Assembly: GCA_033725935.1 (NCBI GenBank)
Contig: MU867128.1
Span: 1 to 64,000 of the forward strand
Direction: 5' to 3'
DNA from: Cladorrhinum sp. PSN259
Lineage: Eukaryota; Ascomycota; Sordariomycetes; Sordariales; Podosporaceae
Length of the DNA stretch: 64,000 nt
How positions within the stretch are numbered: the stretch's first letter is position 1; every line of letters starts with the position of its first letter. This document shows positions 22,750 through 33,509 of this stretch, piece by piece. Position numbers and translations under genes: made by a program. The notes beneath the pieces are model-generated. The model did not search any database. It saw only the letters and a program-made list of their open reading frames with translations, and was not told the DNA's origin.

Positions 22750-24538
22750 ATGGTCGGATACTGCCGGGACAGCATGGTGCAATCCCACCTCAGCGAGAAG
22801 ACTGACATCTACAAGGGGTCTCAAGATGAGGAGACGGGAGCGTCCTCCTCCATTGAGGAGGGATGGAGTGAGCAGGATGAGGCGCGTGCCAGAAAGAAGT
22901 ATGTTCTAGCCATATGCCCCTGAGAATAACTAAACTGACCATAATCATACAACTAGGGTCGACCTCTCAGTCTTGCCGCTGCTTTTCCTTGGCCTCCTCG
23001 TCTTTCAACTCGACCGCATGAACATCGCCAGTGCCCTCACCGGAGGGTTCGCTGTTGATATTGGGGTAGACTTGAATACAATCAATGCTGGTAACCAGTT
23101 GATGTTTGCTGGCATTGTGCTGCTGGAAATTCCATCTAACCTCGCGTTGCAAAAGGTAGGAAGGTCCTATAATCGCTTGAGATGAACACTAGGTTGACAT
23201 CGTACAGCTCGGACCCCGAAAATGGATAGCCGGGCAAGTTTTCATCTTCGGTCTCGTTGCATGCCTCCAAGTCTTCCTCCACAACAAAGCCGGCTTCTTG
23301 CTCTCTCGTCTCATCCTCGGTTTTTGCGAATCCGGCTACATCCCAGGTGCCATTTACACCCTGTCTACATGGTACAGAAAGCGGGAGCTGGCGAAGCGTG
23401 TCGCCATTCTCTTCTTCGGCATGTTTGGCGCCAACGCCATCAGCCCCCTTCTTGCCACTGGCATCTTGAAGCTCGACGGACGACGTGGGATGCACGGTTG
23501 GCAATGGCTCTTTCTCCTAGAAGGGCTCTTCACCATCGTTGTCTCTATCGTTCTGGTCTTCTTCCTGCCTGGCTCTCCTGACTCCCCACGACCGCTCCTC
23601 GGCCCTGGCTTGATCAAATTCACCACCGACGATCAAGAGGTGCTGCAAAAGCGACTGGAGAGAGATGATTCCGAGAAGCGAGGTGGAGCCCAGGGCATGG
23701 AGATCCCGCTCAAGCTTGTGTGGAAGACCATTACGCATTATCGTCGCTGGCCACACTTTGTTTCTACCTTTGCTGTGTTTTCTACTTGGAGCTCTTTGAC
23801 GACGTATACCCCTTCTATCATGGTGTAAGTCTTTTTTCCCCCTCTTTTGTTGCCGCATTTAACTGACTGTTTCATAGCCAGCTCGGGTGGGATCCAATTG
23901 CTGCCAACGCCCTGGCGGCTGTCGGTGGTTTCCTGTCCCTCGGATTTGTATTCCTCTTTGCCTTCATCAGTGACAGGACCAACCTGCGGGGTGGTACAGT
24001 CATTCTGGCACAGGTCTGCTTCCTCACTGCCCTGATCATCGCTCGGCAGGTCCATCCCCATGTTGGCCAATGGTCACGATGGGGTCTTTGGACCACAGTC
24101 AATGCTTTGGCGGTTGGATATCACCCTGTCCACAACACTTGGGTGCAGCTCAACTGCAGGACTCCAGGAGAGAGGAGCATCAGTATTGCGTAAGTTTAAT
24201 GCAACCAGCAGAGGGTTATTGTTAACTTGTACTGACTGGAATCCTAGAATGTGGGTCATGTCTGCCATCAGCGGGCTGATGGTTGGCACTCAGTATTATC
24301 GGGCTGGTGATAAGCCCAGATTGTAAGTCACTTCTATTTCTCTCCGTTTACCTTACCTATGCTGACTATCATCTCCAGTTACTCTGATGGTCTCCGGATT
24401 CAGATCATCATGGTTTCTGTTGGAATCTTGTTTGCCATTTTCCAAGTTGTTATTTATGTCGTCCATAATAGGAAAGTGCGGGAAGGAAAGATCAAAACAG
24501 ATGAGGAAGGGGAAGAGCCCCAAATCTATGTTCCGTAG
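22750..24538 (+). CDS. MFS transporter, Dal5/allantoate permease type (ACS family)
   Basis: Six exons: 22750-22898, 22957-23155, 23208-23824, 23878-24189, 24248-24322, 24379-24538; introns 52-58 nt, phases agree throughout; 503 residues. A second in-frame ATG at 22774 (MVQSHLSEK) is an equally good start. The hydrophilic N-terminus leads to LDRMNIASA in helix 1-2, the motif typical of anion:cation symporters of the Dal5 group, then RLILGFCESGYIPGAIYTLS (helix 4-5), the central loop (GPGLIKFTTDDQEVLQKRL) and WNTW-like HNTWVQLN in the second half. It is a plasma-membrane importer of organic anions such as allantoate, ureidosuccinate, nicotinate or similar. It sits beside two flavin oxidases, which fits uptake and breakdown of one compound. 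Confidence 0.9.
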
Positions 24539-25439
24539 AGTACATCGATATATAATCATGTTTTAAATTCTAGCCTTCAGTGGATGTGATATAAGCACTC
24601 GAGTTTCTTACCTTTGTGTTTTTCCAATTTCATTCCCTTCACATCCACTTTGCTGAAACTCCTCGACGCTTCGAGTAAATTAGAAACAAAGCAAGCCATG
24701 ACGAAGTAATCACATTATGTCCTCGATAATAAATGTGTTCAAGCCATCCCTGCAGTCGAATGACTGTCGGGATGCCCTCTTTTGGCAGGGACCAAACTCC
24801 ATGTGCTTCATAATAGAACGCACAATTGTTCGGGCTTTATTTTTTGGCTTTAATTCTTTTTTTTTTTTTTTTTTTTTTCCGTTATGCTCGATAACTCTTG
24901 ACTTATATAAAAATGGTGTGTTCAAGATGAAGGAAGTATTCTTGCGTTGTGGTATGTGAATTGGTGATGGGACAGCGCAGGATGGTGCGGGTTAGCGTCT
25001 GCAGTCTAATGGATGCCTGTGACTCTGGCCACTTGCAAAAGAAAGAAAAAAAGCGACATTCGCTTCTCCTCGCGGCATCTTGCAAATTCCGAAAGTCGTT
25101 TTCAGGGATGTGGGACTAATTGGTGCATGGTGTTTGCCAGGACTAGTTGTTATTGGACAGCTGCAATGAGGCCTTCCATCTTTTGCCACTAACGACTTGT
25201 TTCTTGCCGGCTACATCGATGCTACCCGGACCAAACTTGCCTTGGGATTGACCTCCCAAGCCCAAACAATACGGCACAAAAGAGGGGAAAGCTTCCCTCT
25301 TGTGAAAAAAGGTTCTGTGCTTTCGTGTTCATCATCCTCGGTTCCCCAGCAACATTCGTCCCCCGATTACCACTGCCTCAATACACATCTTCCACTTCTG
25401 GTATTTTTTCGTCGACCAACCACCATCTTCCTGTTCAAA
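24539..25439. other. Intergenic with poly-T tract, promoter of the following gene
   Basis: A T21 run lies at about 24858-24879. The promoter element described separately is at 25161-25177. No gene is supported in this stretch. Confidence 0.5.
25152..25177 (+). promoter_or_regulatory. Shared upstream element, copy 1 (ATTGG + CTGCAATGAGGCCTTCC)
   Basis: ATTGG at 25153-25157 is followed four bases later by CTGCAATGAGGCCTTCC (25161-25177), about 262 bp before the start codon at 25440. The same 17-mer, with at most one change, stands upstream of the two related genes at 45534 and 47295. ATTGG is the reverse of a CCAAT box. Confidence 0.6.
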
Positions 25440-26040
25440 ATGTCATCGAGCGCTGCTTTGACGCTTTGGAAAAACGCGTCTGACCCCCAGAATGGCGATA
25501 TGAAGGGGTAAGTCGAGCATCATATCCACGAACTCGGACTTAACATGTACACACACTAACATACACATTTGTTTTAACGCATGTAGTATCAAGAGCGCAA
25601 TCCCCTGTCCCGGCAAGATTTTCATCATGACCGACGCTACCTGTGGATATGCCCTCGCCCTCGAGGATGGGGAACTGAAATTCGTCGAGCTAGTAAAGGC
25701 AGAAAATAGGATTGGCGCATGCTGGCTCTGGCGTTGTGTTGAAGAGAGTGGCTGGATGTGTTTTAGGAATGCAGTGAGTGGCACATATTTGGGTGTTCGT
25801 CAAAGGGTTACAGCGTGGGATACAGTGGAATGGCATTTGTGCGCTTTCGAGACCACTGACCTCGCCGACAACCGCTTCTGTGTGCGGCATAGCGGTAATG
25901 GACAAGGATATGAGTTGTGGGTGTTCCAAGAGGACAAGGACGCGTTGGCAAAGATTGGAGTTGTGGGCCATCCGTCAGATGGCTCTCTCGAGATTGTGGA
26001 GGACAGAGAGCCGATGCGGTGGATTTTTATTGAGGTGTAA
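25440..26040 (+). CDS. Beta-trefoil-like protein, paralogue A
   Basis: Exons 25440-25507 and 25587-26040 (79-nt intron, GTAAGT...ATGTAG); 173 residues. After a 27-residue N-terminus there is a single domain: IPCPGKIFIMTDATCGYALA, DGELKFVEL, CWLWRCVEESGWMCFRNAVS, GTYLG, FCVRH, and a closing RWIFIEV. The same order of blocks is in the genes at 45534 and 47295. The GWLxFRNxxSGTYLG strand and the repeated short beta strands look like a fascin/actin-crosslinking or ricin-type beta-trefoil; that fold is an inference. No signal peptide or membrane span, so probably cytosolic. Unlike its paralogues it has no coiled-coil front part. Confidence 0.8.
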
Positions 26041-26498
26041 CAGCCCTAAGGTACCAGAGTACACCAAGAAGCGTATAAGGCTTGTGAACTTCCGCCTTTG
26101 TTTTTTCAGTGCGATTCCGGGGGTATTTAGTTCTGGTCAGTTTAAACACAAATATAGCAGGAACGGGATACCAAGAGACATGGAAACGATAACACGAACG
26201 TGATGCAATGCAGAGGGTATAAACTAAAGATTGAAGTCAACAGTGTTGTAGTATGATGTCTTCTATACTGAACAAAGAAAAATGCAATGCCATTAATTCG
26301 AACCTCCAAGCTACCATTACGCGCACAATCTGAAAATTACCTAACCCGCAGTCATTACTTCTCGCTTTACATCCATGAGCAACCTAATCCATATCGTACA
26401 TGTTTTCAACACTTTTACACCACCACATCCCCGAACACAAACACAGCAAACCCCCTTTCTCCTCGCCACGCCCATCCATCCTCTCAGTAGATCGATCA

Positions 26499-27778
26499 CT
26501 AGCGTCCAGGGCCATTAACCCACTTCCCGACCCAGTCACCAATCGGGTTCTTACCATAGGCAGACCTCCGTATATACATCCACCCCATCAACAAATAAAA
26601 GACCCCCGCAAACACCGTCGCGGCGATGATTACCCACCGCAACTGACCAGCTCTGTACAAGTAGACACCAGCCGCCTTCTCAACACCATCAACATCATCT
26701 CCGCCCATCAAAGCATTCATGCCCTGTCCGTTCACGCCAACGTCCATGACGAGCAACAAGGCAACGCTGATGGCTCCCATGACGCAACCAACCATCAGGG
26801 CGGTCATGTGGGCCTTGCGGGATGCAGACACCATCAAGCCCGCGAACAAAAAGATGGCGCCGAGGGTGAGCAGGACGAGAGAGGCAACGGGGACGGCCCG
26901 CTGGAAGATGTCCTCCTGGATGTGCCTGGCGATCGGTAGAGTCAAATTGAGCACGCGGCTGATCTCGACTTGCTCGGGGTCGCCCTTGCTGATGCCGGCG
27001 AGGCCTTCGTAGAACGATTCGACGAGGTCGTCCTGTTCTTCGTTGTGCATGTTTTTGATGCAGAATGTGTCGGGTTGTCCGGGGGGTGTAGATTTGGAGT
27101 CGTTGTGCTGCATGTGGTTGGAAGGGGCCGAGGGTGAGCTGGTGAATGTGAGGCATGCGCCTGTAGGTAGTGCAAGAGCAAAGGTCAGAATTTTGTGTGT
27201 GGCGTTGATCACAGAGAGTGTGATGAAAACATACCAAAGTATCCGATTCCGAGATTAGTTTGGTACTCGGATGTGTTGGTCCCGAGTTCGGCAACGTACA
27301 GGGAGGGAACGCCGGTCATGGTCGACGTGCAGCCCGCGGTGGCATAGCCTGAAAAAGGATCGGATTAAAATATGACAACTAGGGTGACGGAAGAAGGCGA
27401 GAGAAACTTACTTCCCAAGGCTATGGCAATGATCCAGATAAGGAAGGCCATCAGAGGGAGGAAGCAGGAACAGCAGTGCCGATTCTCGGGCCAGCGGCAG
27501 CACCCGCCCCTGTTGCGCGGTGTGGGAGGGGAGAATTGCGTAACTGTAGCAGAATGGTTGTTTTTGTTGCCCTGGTTATGATTGCCGGCAGGAAGATACG
27601 AGACGGGTGGATGCTGAGGAGGGGGGCCGGGGCGTTGGACGTGGGAGTGGTTGTTGCGAGCAACATGATGACTGGGAGGAGCTGGGTGGAATTGTCCAGT
27701 TGAGTTCTGGTGCCTTGGTGTCCCAGAGGGCTGTCTCATTCTGTTTTGGGGAGGGTTGTGAGCGTATGGAGGGGCCAT
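26499..27778 (-). CDS. Fig1-like four-span membrane protein
   Basis: Exons 27778-27412, 27348-27235 and 27160-26499 with introns of 63 and 74 nt; 380 residues. A Pro/His/Asn-rich cytosolic N-terminus (about 1-95) leads into span 1 (CCSCFLPLMAFLIWIIAIALG), an outside loop with C-T-S-T-M-T-G and VPSLYVAELG, and GYFGACLTF, which fits the G-hydrophobic-hydrophobic-G-x-C...C signature of the Fig1/claudin-like family. Spans 2-4 follow (ASLVLLTLGAIFLFAGLMV, MTALMVGCVMGAISVALLLV, WVIIAATVFAGVFYLLMGWM). Family members regulate low-affinity calcium influx and membrane fusion during mating or hyphal fusion. The gene looks intact; assignment to Fig1 rests on the motif and topology. Confidence 0.7.
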
Positions 27779-29211
27779 GGTAGGTTTGCGAGAGAGGTAA
27801 CTTCAATAAGGCGCAATGGAAATATGAAAAGTAGGGAGGAAAGTGTTAAACGAATGTGGTACTAGAGGGAGCTAGACGGTGGAAAGGATAGCTCTAAATG
27901 AGGGCAAAGGTCGATGATTTCTATTCTAGTTTTTGTCGACCTATCTAAAATAGTGGTGACACACGGCTACTTATACGTCTCTATAATCATTTCCAGGTCT
28001 TGCCATCACGGTCAAGCTCCATACGTCCGTACCTACCAAGGTAATTGCTGTCATTTACGGACAGGAAGCCAACCTCGTCTACTCAATGCTGTGGAGAGAA
28101 AGTTTGAAACCAAAGCTAGAAGATCTGCTGCAAGCCCCTGAAGCCCAGCCCCTCATGACTGCATAGAATGGTAGTGGGGGGTGGCCACGTTACAACCCTG
28201 CCGAGTTTGCAGCGGCGGCACAAATTCTAGGCATCATCTATGAAGGCCGATAGGGCCAACTAGCTGAGACATGATATCTGATGGAAGCATATGAAAAAAT
28301 TGCTCGAATGAAGACAGAGCGTTTGGTAGTCCACAGCAGGGGAATACTAATTACTGCATTTGGAAATGCGGTGAAAGAATTGACAGAGATTGTGCCGCTG
28401 ATTGGCATATGCACGCGCGCGCATGTACTGTACTTTGACAAGCTTGAGAGCACCACAACGAAGGGCCGTCGGCATATGTGGAGAAGCGTCATTCTCGGCA
28501 TGTGATTAAACTGGACTCGTTTACCTGCATACCGTACAGCGGCCCACTTGCGGCTCTGCAGTAGGCCAAGGCAGCCAAGTAGGCTGTTTGCTGATGTTTG
28601 TTGTCACGGTGATCAACACGATTCGGGCCAAGAAGAGCTAGGCTTATGATGCGGCAAGGATGAAGCTGGAAGGGATCTACGGGCTGCACTCGCTAGTTTC
28701 AATGCATCCCTCCGGAAATTCAAGTACAAGCTATGCAAGAGTTTTGAAGTAGATGTACATACCCCGGGAATTGGTAAACATTCGCCATGCCAAGCTCAGC
28801 TAAATCAACATGCATGTAATGCCATCTCAGCAGAAGGCTCGGATCATCCCTTCTCTGCTATGAACTCATTCGAAACATGTCCTAATTTTGGTGAGGATGG
28901 TGTGTTTCAAAGTTCGGCCGATTTGGTCAAGCAACAAGCTAATGCAGGTACCCAGGAGAGAAAATACTTTGAGTGATGACTGCAGAGCCTCAATCACTAC
29001 TCGTCAATAGACGAACACATGGGTCAATCCAACCCAGCCCCATCTGAACCGCCGGCTTCCTTTGCCCAAGTTGTTCTGTCCTTAACACCCAAAACATTTG
29101 AATACGATAATGAACTAACCTCTTCAATCTTGATCTCTCGCTCTTATTGACCACGTCTAACTTGAAAGAAGCCTGAAGTTTCCAAGACCAACCTACCAAA
29201 CTTCAGTTACC
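27779..29211. other. Intergenic, 1.4 kb, no supported gene
   Basis: Holds a 74-codon frame at 28281-28505 (MEAYEKIARMKTERL...) and other short frames, none with a recognised domain. An alternating GCGCGCGC stretch lies at about 28413. The end of the region is the promoter of the NLR gene. Confidence 0.4.
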
Positions 29212-32200
29212 ATGACTTCAACCCACAATGTTCCAGTCCTCAAGGGCACTGATCTTGGACTCAAGATTTTAGTTGACCCTCAAGATGTCGACGACATCGC
29301 AGCTGAGTGAGCACATCTCTTCTAGTTTCACTTAACCTACACAAGACAGCTAACGAAAACTGTCGCAGTATTGTTACAACCCATGGCATTGGAGCCGATC
29401 CGAGGAGAACATGGGTCTCCCTCGAACATGGCAGAAAGGTGAACTGGCTGTCGGACAAGACGATGCTACCCGCAGTATGCCCCAAAGCTCGTATTCTCAG
29501 CTATCAGTATAATTCCGTTTGGATTGGAGACAACCCCCCTCGTCAGTCTTTCCACAGTATCGCCAAGGACCTGCTCTACAGTCTTGTTAGAGCAAGGAAG
29601 GAATGTCGGCACCGACCCATCATCTTTGTCTCTCACTGTCTCGGCGGGCTTATTGCACAGTGCGCATACAACATGGCTGATACCAACCGGACGGATTTTC
29701 CCGACATACATGACTCCACAACCGGTTTCTTGTCTCTCGGTACGCCCTATCAAGGACATGGACATTCGGTAGAGGATAGCATTTACGAAATCTTTCGAAA
29801 GATCGGCGAGCTCCAAACAGTCCGGGCACAGACTAATCTCATCGGCCAGTTGGTGAGAGACAATGACATGCTCGTCACCATCGTCGAAGGCTTCACCAGA
29901 AAGATAAATACTCAAGCCAACCCACCGAGGATTTTCTGTTTCTACGAGCAGCGTGAAACCTGTTACGGGGATATCGCGAATGTTGAAACTAAATTGGTGA
30001 GTTTTCGCAACGGAATATCCGGGGATCTCCCTCCCAGCCGCTAACGAGTCTCTTGAACAGGAGTTTGTTGTCGGCGAAATGTCTGGAATTCTCAACGGCC
30101 ATGAGAATCAGGGCCTGAGCCTCGACCACTTCGGCATCAACAAGTTTGCGCACCCTGATGATAACCACTTCCTGTCTGTGAGCGACAGAATTCGTGAAAT
30201 GGTAGATTTCTCTGCCCAGCTTTTGGAGAAAAGAGGGGTTAGTGTCGGTAAGTAGATATTCCGTTCTATGATTAAAGAATTATAGGTGATAACCATCGAC
30301 TTTTTAGACTCTCCTCAGAGAGTTACCAGGGTTCAATCTCTCCCTATATCATCGGGAACAGTTCCGTTCAGAGAAGAGAACAACTTTGTCAACCGCGGGG
30401 GAATTTTGCAAAGGCTTGATGACAAGTATCATGACCGTGGGAGGGTCGTGCTCACTGGTGAACCAGGAGTAGGGTAAGTCAAGCAAGCTCCATATCTATC
30501 CACACGCTAGACGAGGGCCATTACTGACATGGGCAATCCAGGAAAACGCACATCGAAGTGGCCTATGCCTCTTGGTTTACCAAAGAGTCTCCCCTCAACC
30601 AGGTTCACTGGGTAAACGCCAGCACGGCGGAGCAGTTTGAACTGTCCTACAAGTGCATTGCGACAAGCCTTCATCTCGCTTACCAGGGCGATGCTGTGGA
30701 AGCGGTGTACCGCTTCCTTCAGCAGGACTCGGAAGTCCACTGGCTTATGGTTGTGGATGGTCTTGAGGAAAATGCAGACCTGACCGCCACCAATCCGGCC
30801 CAGGGCGGACGTTCGCTGCTCGACTTCATCCCCGAATGTCACAACGGCCGGGTTCTGATATCGACTCGGTCAAAGCGACTGGCACACCGTGTCGTGAAGC
30901 ATAAAACAGAATGCATTATTGAGGTGCCACCTTTGGACACTGCCGGTGCCGCTCAGCTTCTGTTGGGACAGGTCTCCAAGGACGCTGGCAGGCTCAAAGC
31001 GGCAACCAACGTGATGAGTGAAATCGGCAGATCCCCTGTGGCGTTGACGCTGGCTTATAACTACCACCGCCATATTGTCAAGTCTAATTTGACCATTTAT
31101 CTCACCATGATCAATTCACAGCCGATACCGCAACATGATGAACCAAAGCGCAAGGGTGTGCTGGAAGGAGTGTATCGGGCTTGGCTGCCTTCTTTCAACC
31201 ATCTGCGCCAATATCACAGTCAAGCAGCGGACCTGCTCCTTCTCATGGGCACTCTTGATCTTCAGATTGTTCCCACAGACTTCATCGCCAGTGCGGTTGA
31301 CCGAGGGTTCAAGATTCACGTCACTCGACTAGTGCAGTACGGAATGGTTGAACCAGCCCTCGACCGCACTGCCGTCGGAGTAACTGCTTTGATCAGACAG
31401 TGCGTGCAATCATGGCTAGTCGAGCATGACGAAAAGAGCGTCTACGAGGAGATGGCCCTCACTTGCATGCGTAAGGCAGTCTGCTCTACGAAAGAAGAGT
31501 ATCGGCCTCGCTTGCATCCCTGCGCACTAGCTGTTCTTCGGTTCCCAGCTATGAACACACCTGGAACCAAGCAAGCGCGTGCCGACCTCCTCTTCAAGGT
31601 CGGCCTCACCGATCTTGCCGTAGGCCGGAACGGTTCGGCCGTTCACCACCTTGAGGAGTGTTTGTCGCTTCGCCAAAACAACCCCGGCGTACCACAAACG
31701 TTGATCCAGGAAACGCTGGCTGCATTGGATCGTGCCAAACAAGCCAAGCCTCCACAACAAATGTCAAGAGATGCATTTGTGCTTCATCTGAGGTCTCTTG
31801 GTCCCGAAAATCCCAACAATGTGAAAAACGATTCCCTTCCATCTCTCCATGCCACAACCCATGACCACACCGTGACAGCATGGATAGATGCCTACAACCG
31901 CGGTATCAATCTGTCGCGCTCCTGTGGCTCCTCCATAGACTCCCAATCCCAAGCTCTTGAGCACTACCTGACCGCTATGCGCATTGCCTTACCTCTACTC
32001 GGGCCAACAGATCAGTTCATGCTCCGCATCCTCGGAAGCGTCGCCCTCACAAAGTACATACTTGGTCACCAAGAGGAAGGCCGGGAAATACTCAGAGTTG
32101 TTTATGCCGAACAAGAAGCCCTGCTAGGTTCCGACCACGCAGACACCGTAAACACCAAGAAAAACCTCGCGCAGATGATGCAGAGCGTCGAGAGAGGCGG

Positions 32201-32312
32201 GGTGACGAAGGAGGTCAAGGCGCTGCCGCCTGCTACAAGCCAAGGCTCTCATGTGGGCAGGATGATCGGTGGTCACGGTGTGCAGCAGAATGCGGAGCTT
32301 TACACTCGATGA
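29212..32312 (+). CDS. Fungal NLR: alpha/beta hydrolase - NB-ARC - TPR-like
   Basis: Exons 29212-29306, 29369-29996, 30061-30247, 30308-30473, 30542-32312 (introns 60-68 nt, all in phase); 948 residues. Residues about 30-240 are an alpha/beta hydrolase of the SesB/lipase type with THGIG and the elbow SHCLGGL, where Cys122 replaces the usual Ser. An NB-ARC core follows: P-loop GEPGVGKT (about 353-360, split by the last intron), Walker B WLMVVDGLEEN and a GRVLISTRS sensor. The C-terminal third (about 680-900) has paired helices like TPRs (ARADLLFKVGLTDLAVGRNG..., AEQEALLGSDHADTVNTKKN). Such STAND proteins sense non-self and trigger cell death through the N-terminal domain. The gene looks complete. 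Confidence 0.85.
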
Positions 32313-33509
32313 AAGTGCCGGATAATAAGGGTTTCGCGTCTGGTTGTTTTGTTTACATGTTGTGGATCCATTAATCACGCTTGCTCCTATTTCACGCCTA
32401 TAATGTTTTCTTTTACGTCTTTCTTTCTTTTTTTCATTTCTTTGTATTCCTAGTTCGTTTAAGATGCTCACAGGATTAAATTCAATTTCTTTTTTAAAAT
32501 CCGATAGTGTATCTTTGATATCTCATGTCTTGAATTCACATTTTGTTACAGCATACGCATCTCCTATTCACCATTCACAACTTGAACATGCAAACAGCCT
32601 TACTTCGTCCACACGGTACAAGGTATTGGCCCGGACTGTTCACATGCCAACATGAAAGCCATCTGTATTGTTCCAGCTCGGAAGTAACCGTGTAGTATCA
32701 TTGCAAGCAGGCTGGCGCGCATGTGCACGTAGAAGCCTGCAGATATGCTACTACAAGAATAGATTTAGAATATCTTGCAATTGTGGCTTTTCAGTCGATC
32801 CTTCGGACTCTGCTCGCAACTTCTCAATTTGACAGGTGACTAGATAGCGGAAGTCGCACATTTCAGACAAATATGCGTTTGCCACGATGGCCCGCCGACT
32901 GCGGGCAAAACAGCCATGCTGCTGGTGTGGTTTCGAGGTAGGCATTCCGGGCTAACCAGGAGGGAGTGAGTTATAGACTAGATACCACTTAGTGCTGACA
33001 TCTGCAGGTGCCTGAAGTTGCCTGAAGTTGCCTTGCGTGAGCAAGAAGAGACTAAAGCACTTGTGTGTGTCAGCGACACGCCACCCCAATGCAACCCCTG
33101 AAATGCACAAATTTGGGGGCGCCTTTTTACGCCCGGTTTTTTTATGATGTACCGGTACTGTGAAAGATACCTGTTTACATGTATGTGTACATGAGCAAAG
33201 TTTTCGTCAGCCTGATCGTATTCAGAGATCAACTTCACAAAGTGAAGTTTCAGAAATGCAGGAGAAACTAGCGGTGGGCTTCAGCTTAATGCAAATGCGA
33301 TGTGGCTTTGCGAAATTGAAGGGTAGTTGCAAGAATTATAATCCCAAACGACGCGGAGGGACTCGGAGTTACCGAGACAGAGAGAAAACAGGTAATTGCC
33401 AATTGTTTAAAATTCCGGCAGTCCCTGGCGGCTTCCAATAAGCGTCTGATTATTTGAGTTTGATATACGACAGACCTGGCATCACTCACGAATCAAAATC
33501 ACTGTAAAT
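32313..33509. other. Intergenic, 1.2 kb, no supported gene
   Basis: AT-rich just after the NLR. Near 33007-33030 a short direct repeat TGCCTGAAGT occurs twice. No gene seen. Confidence 0.4.
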
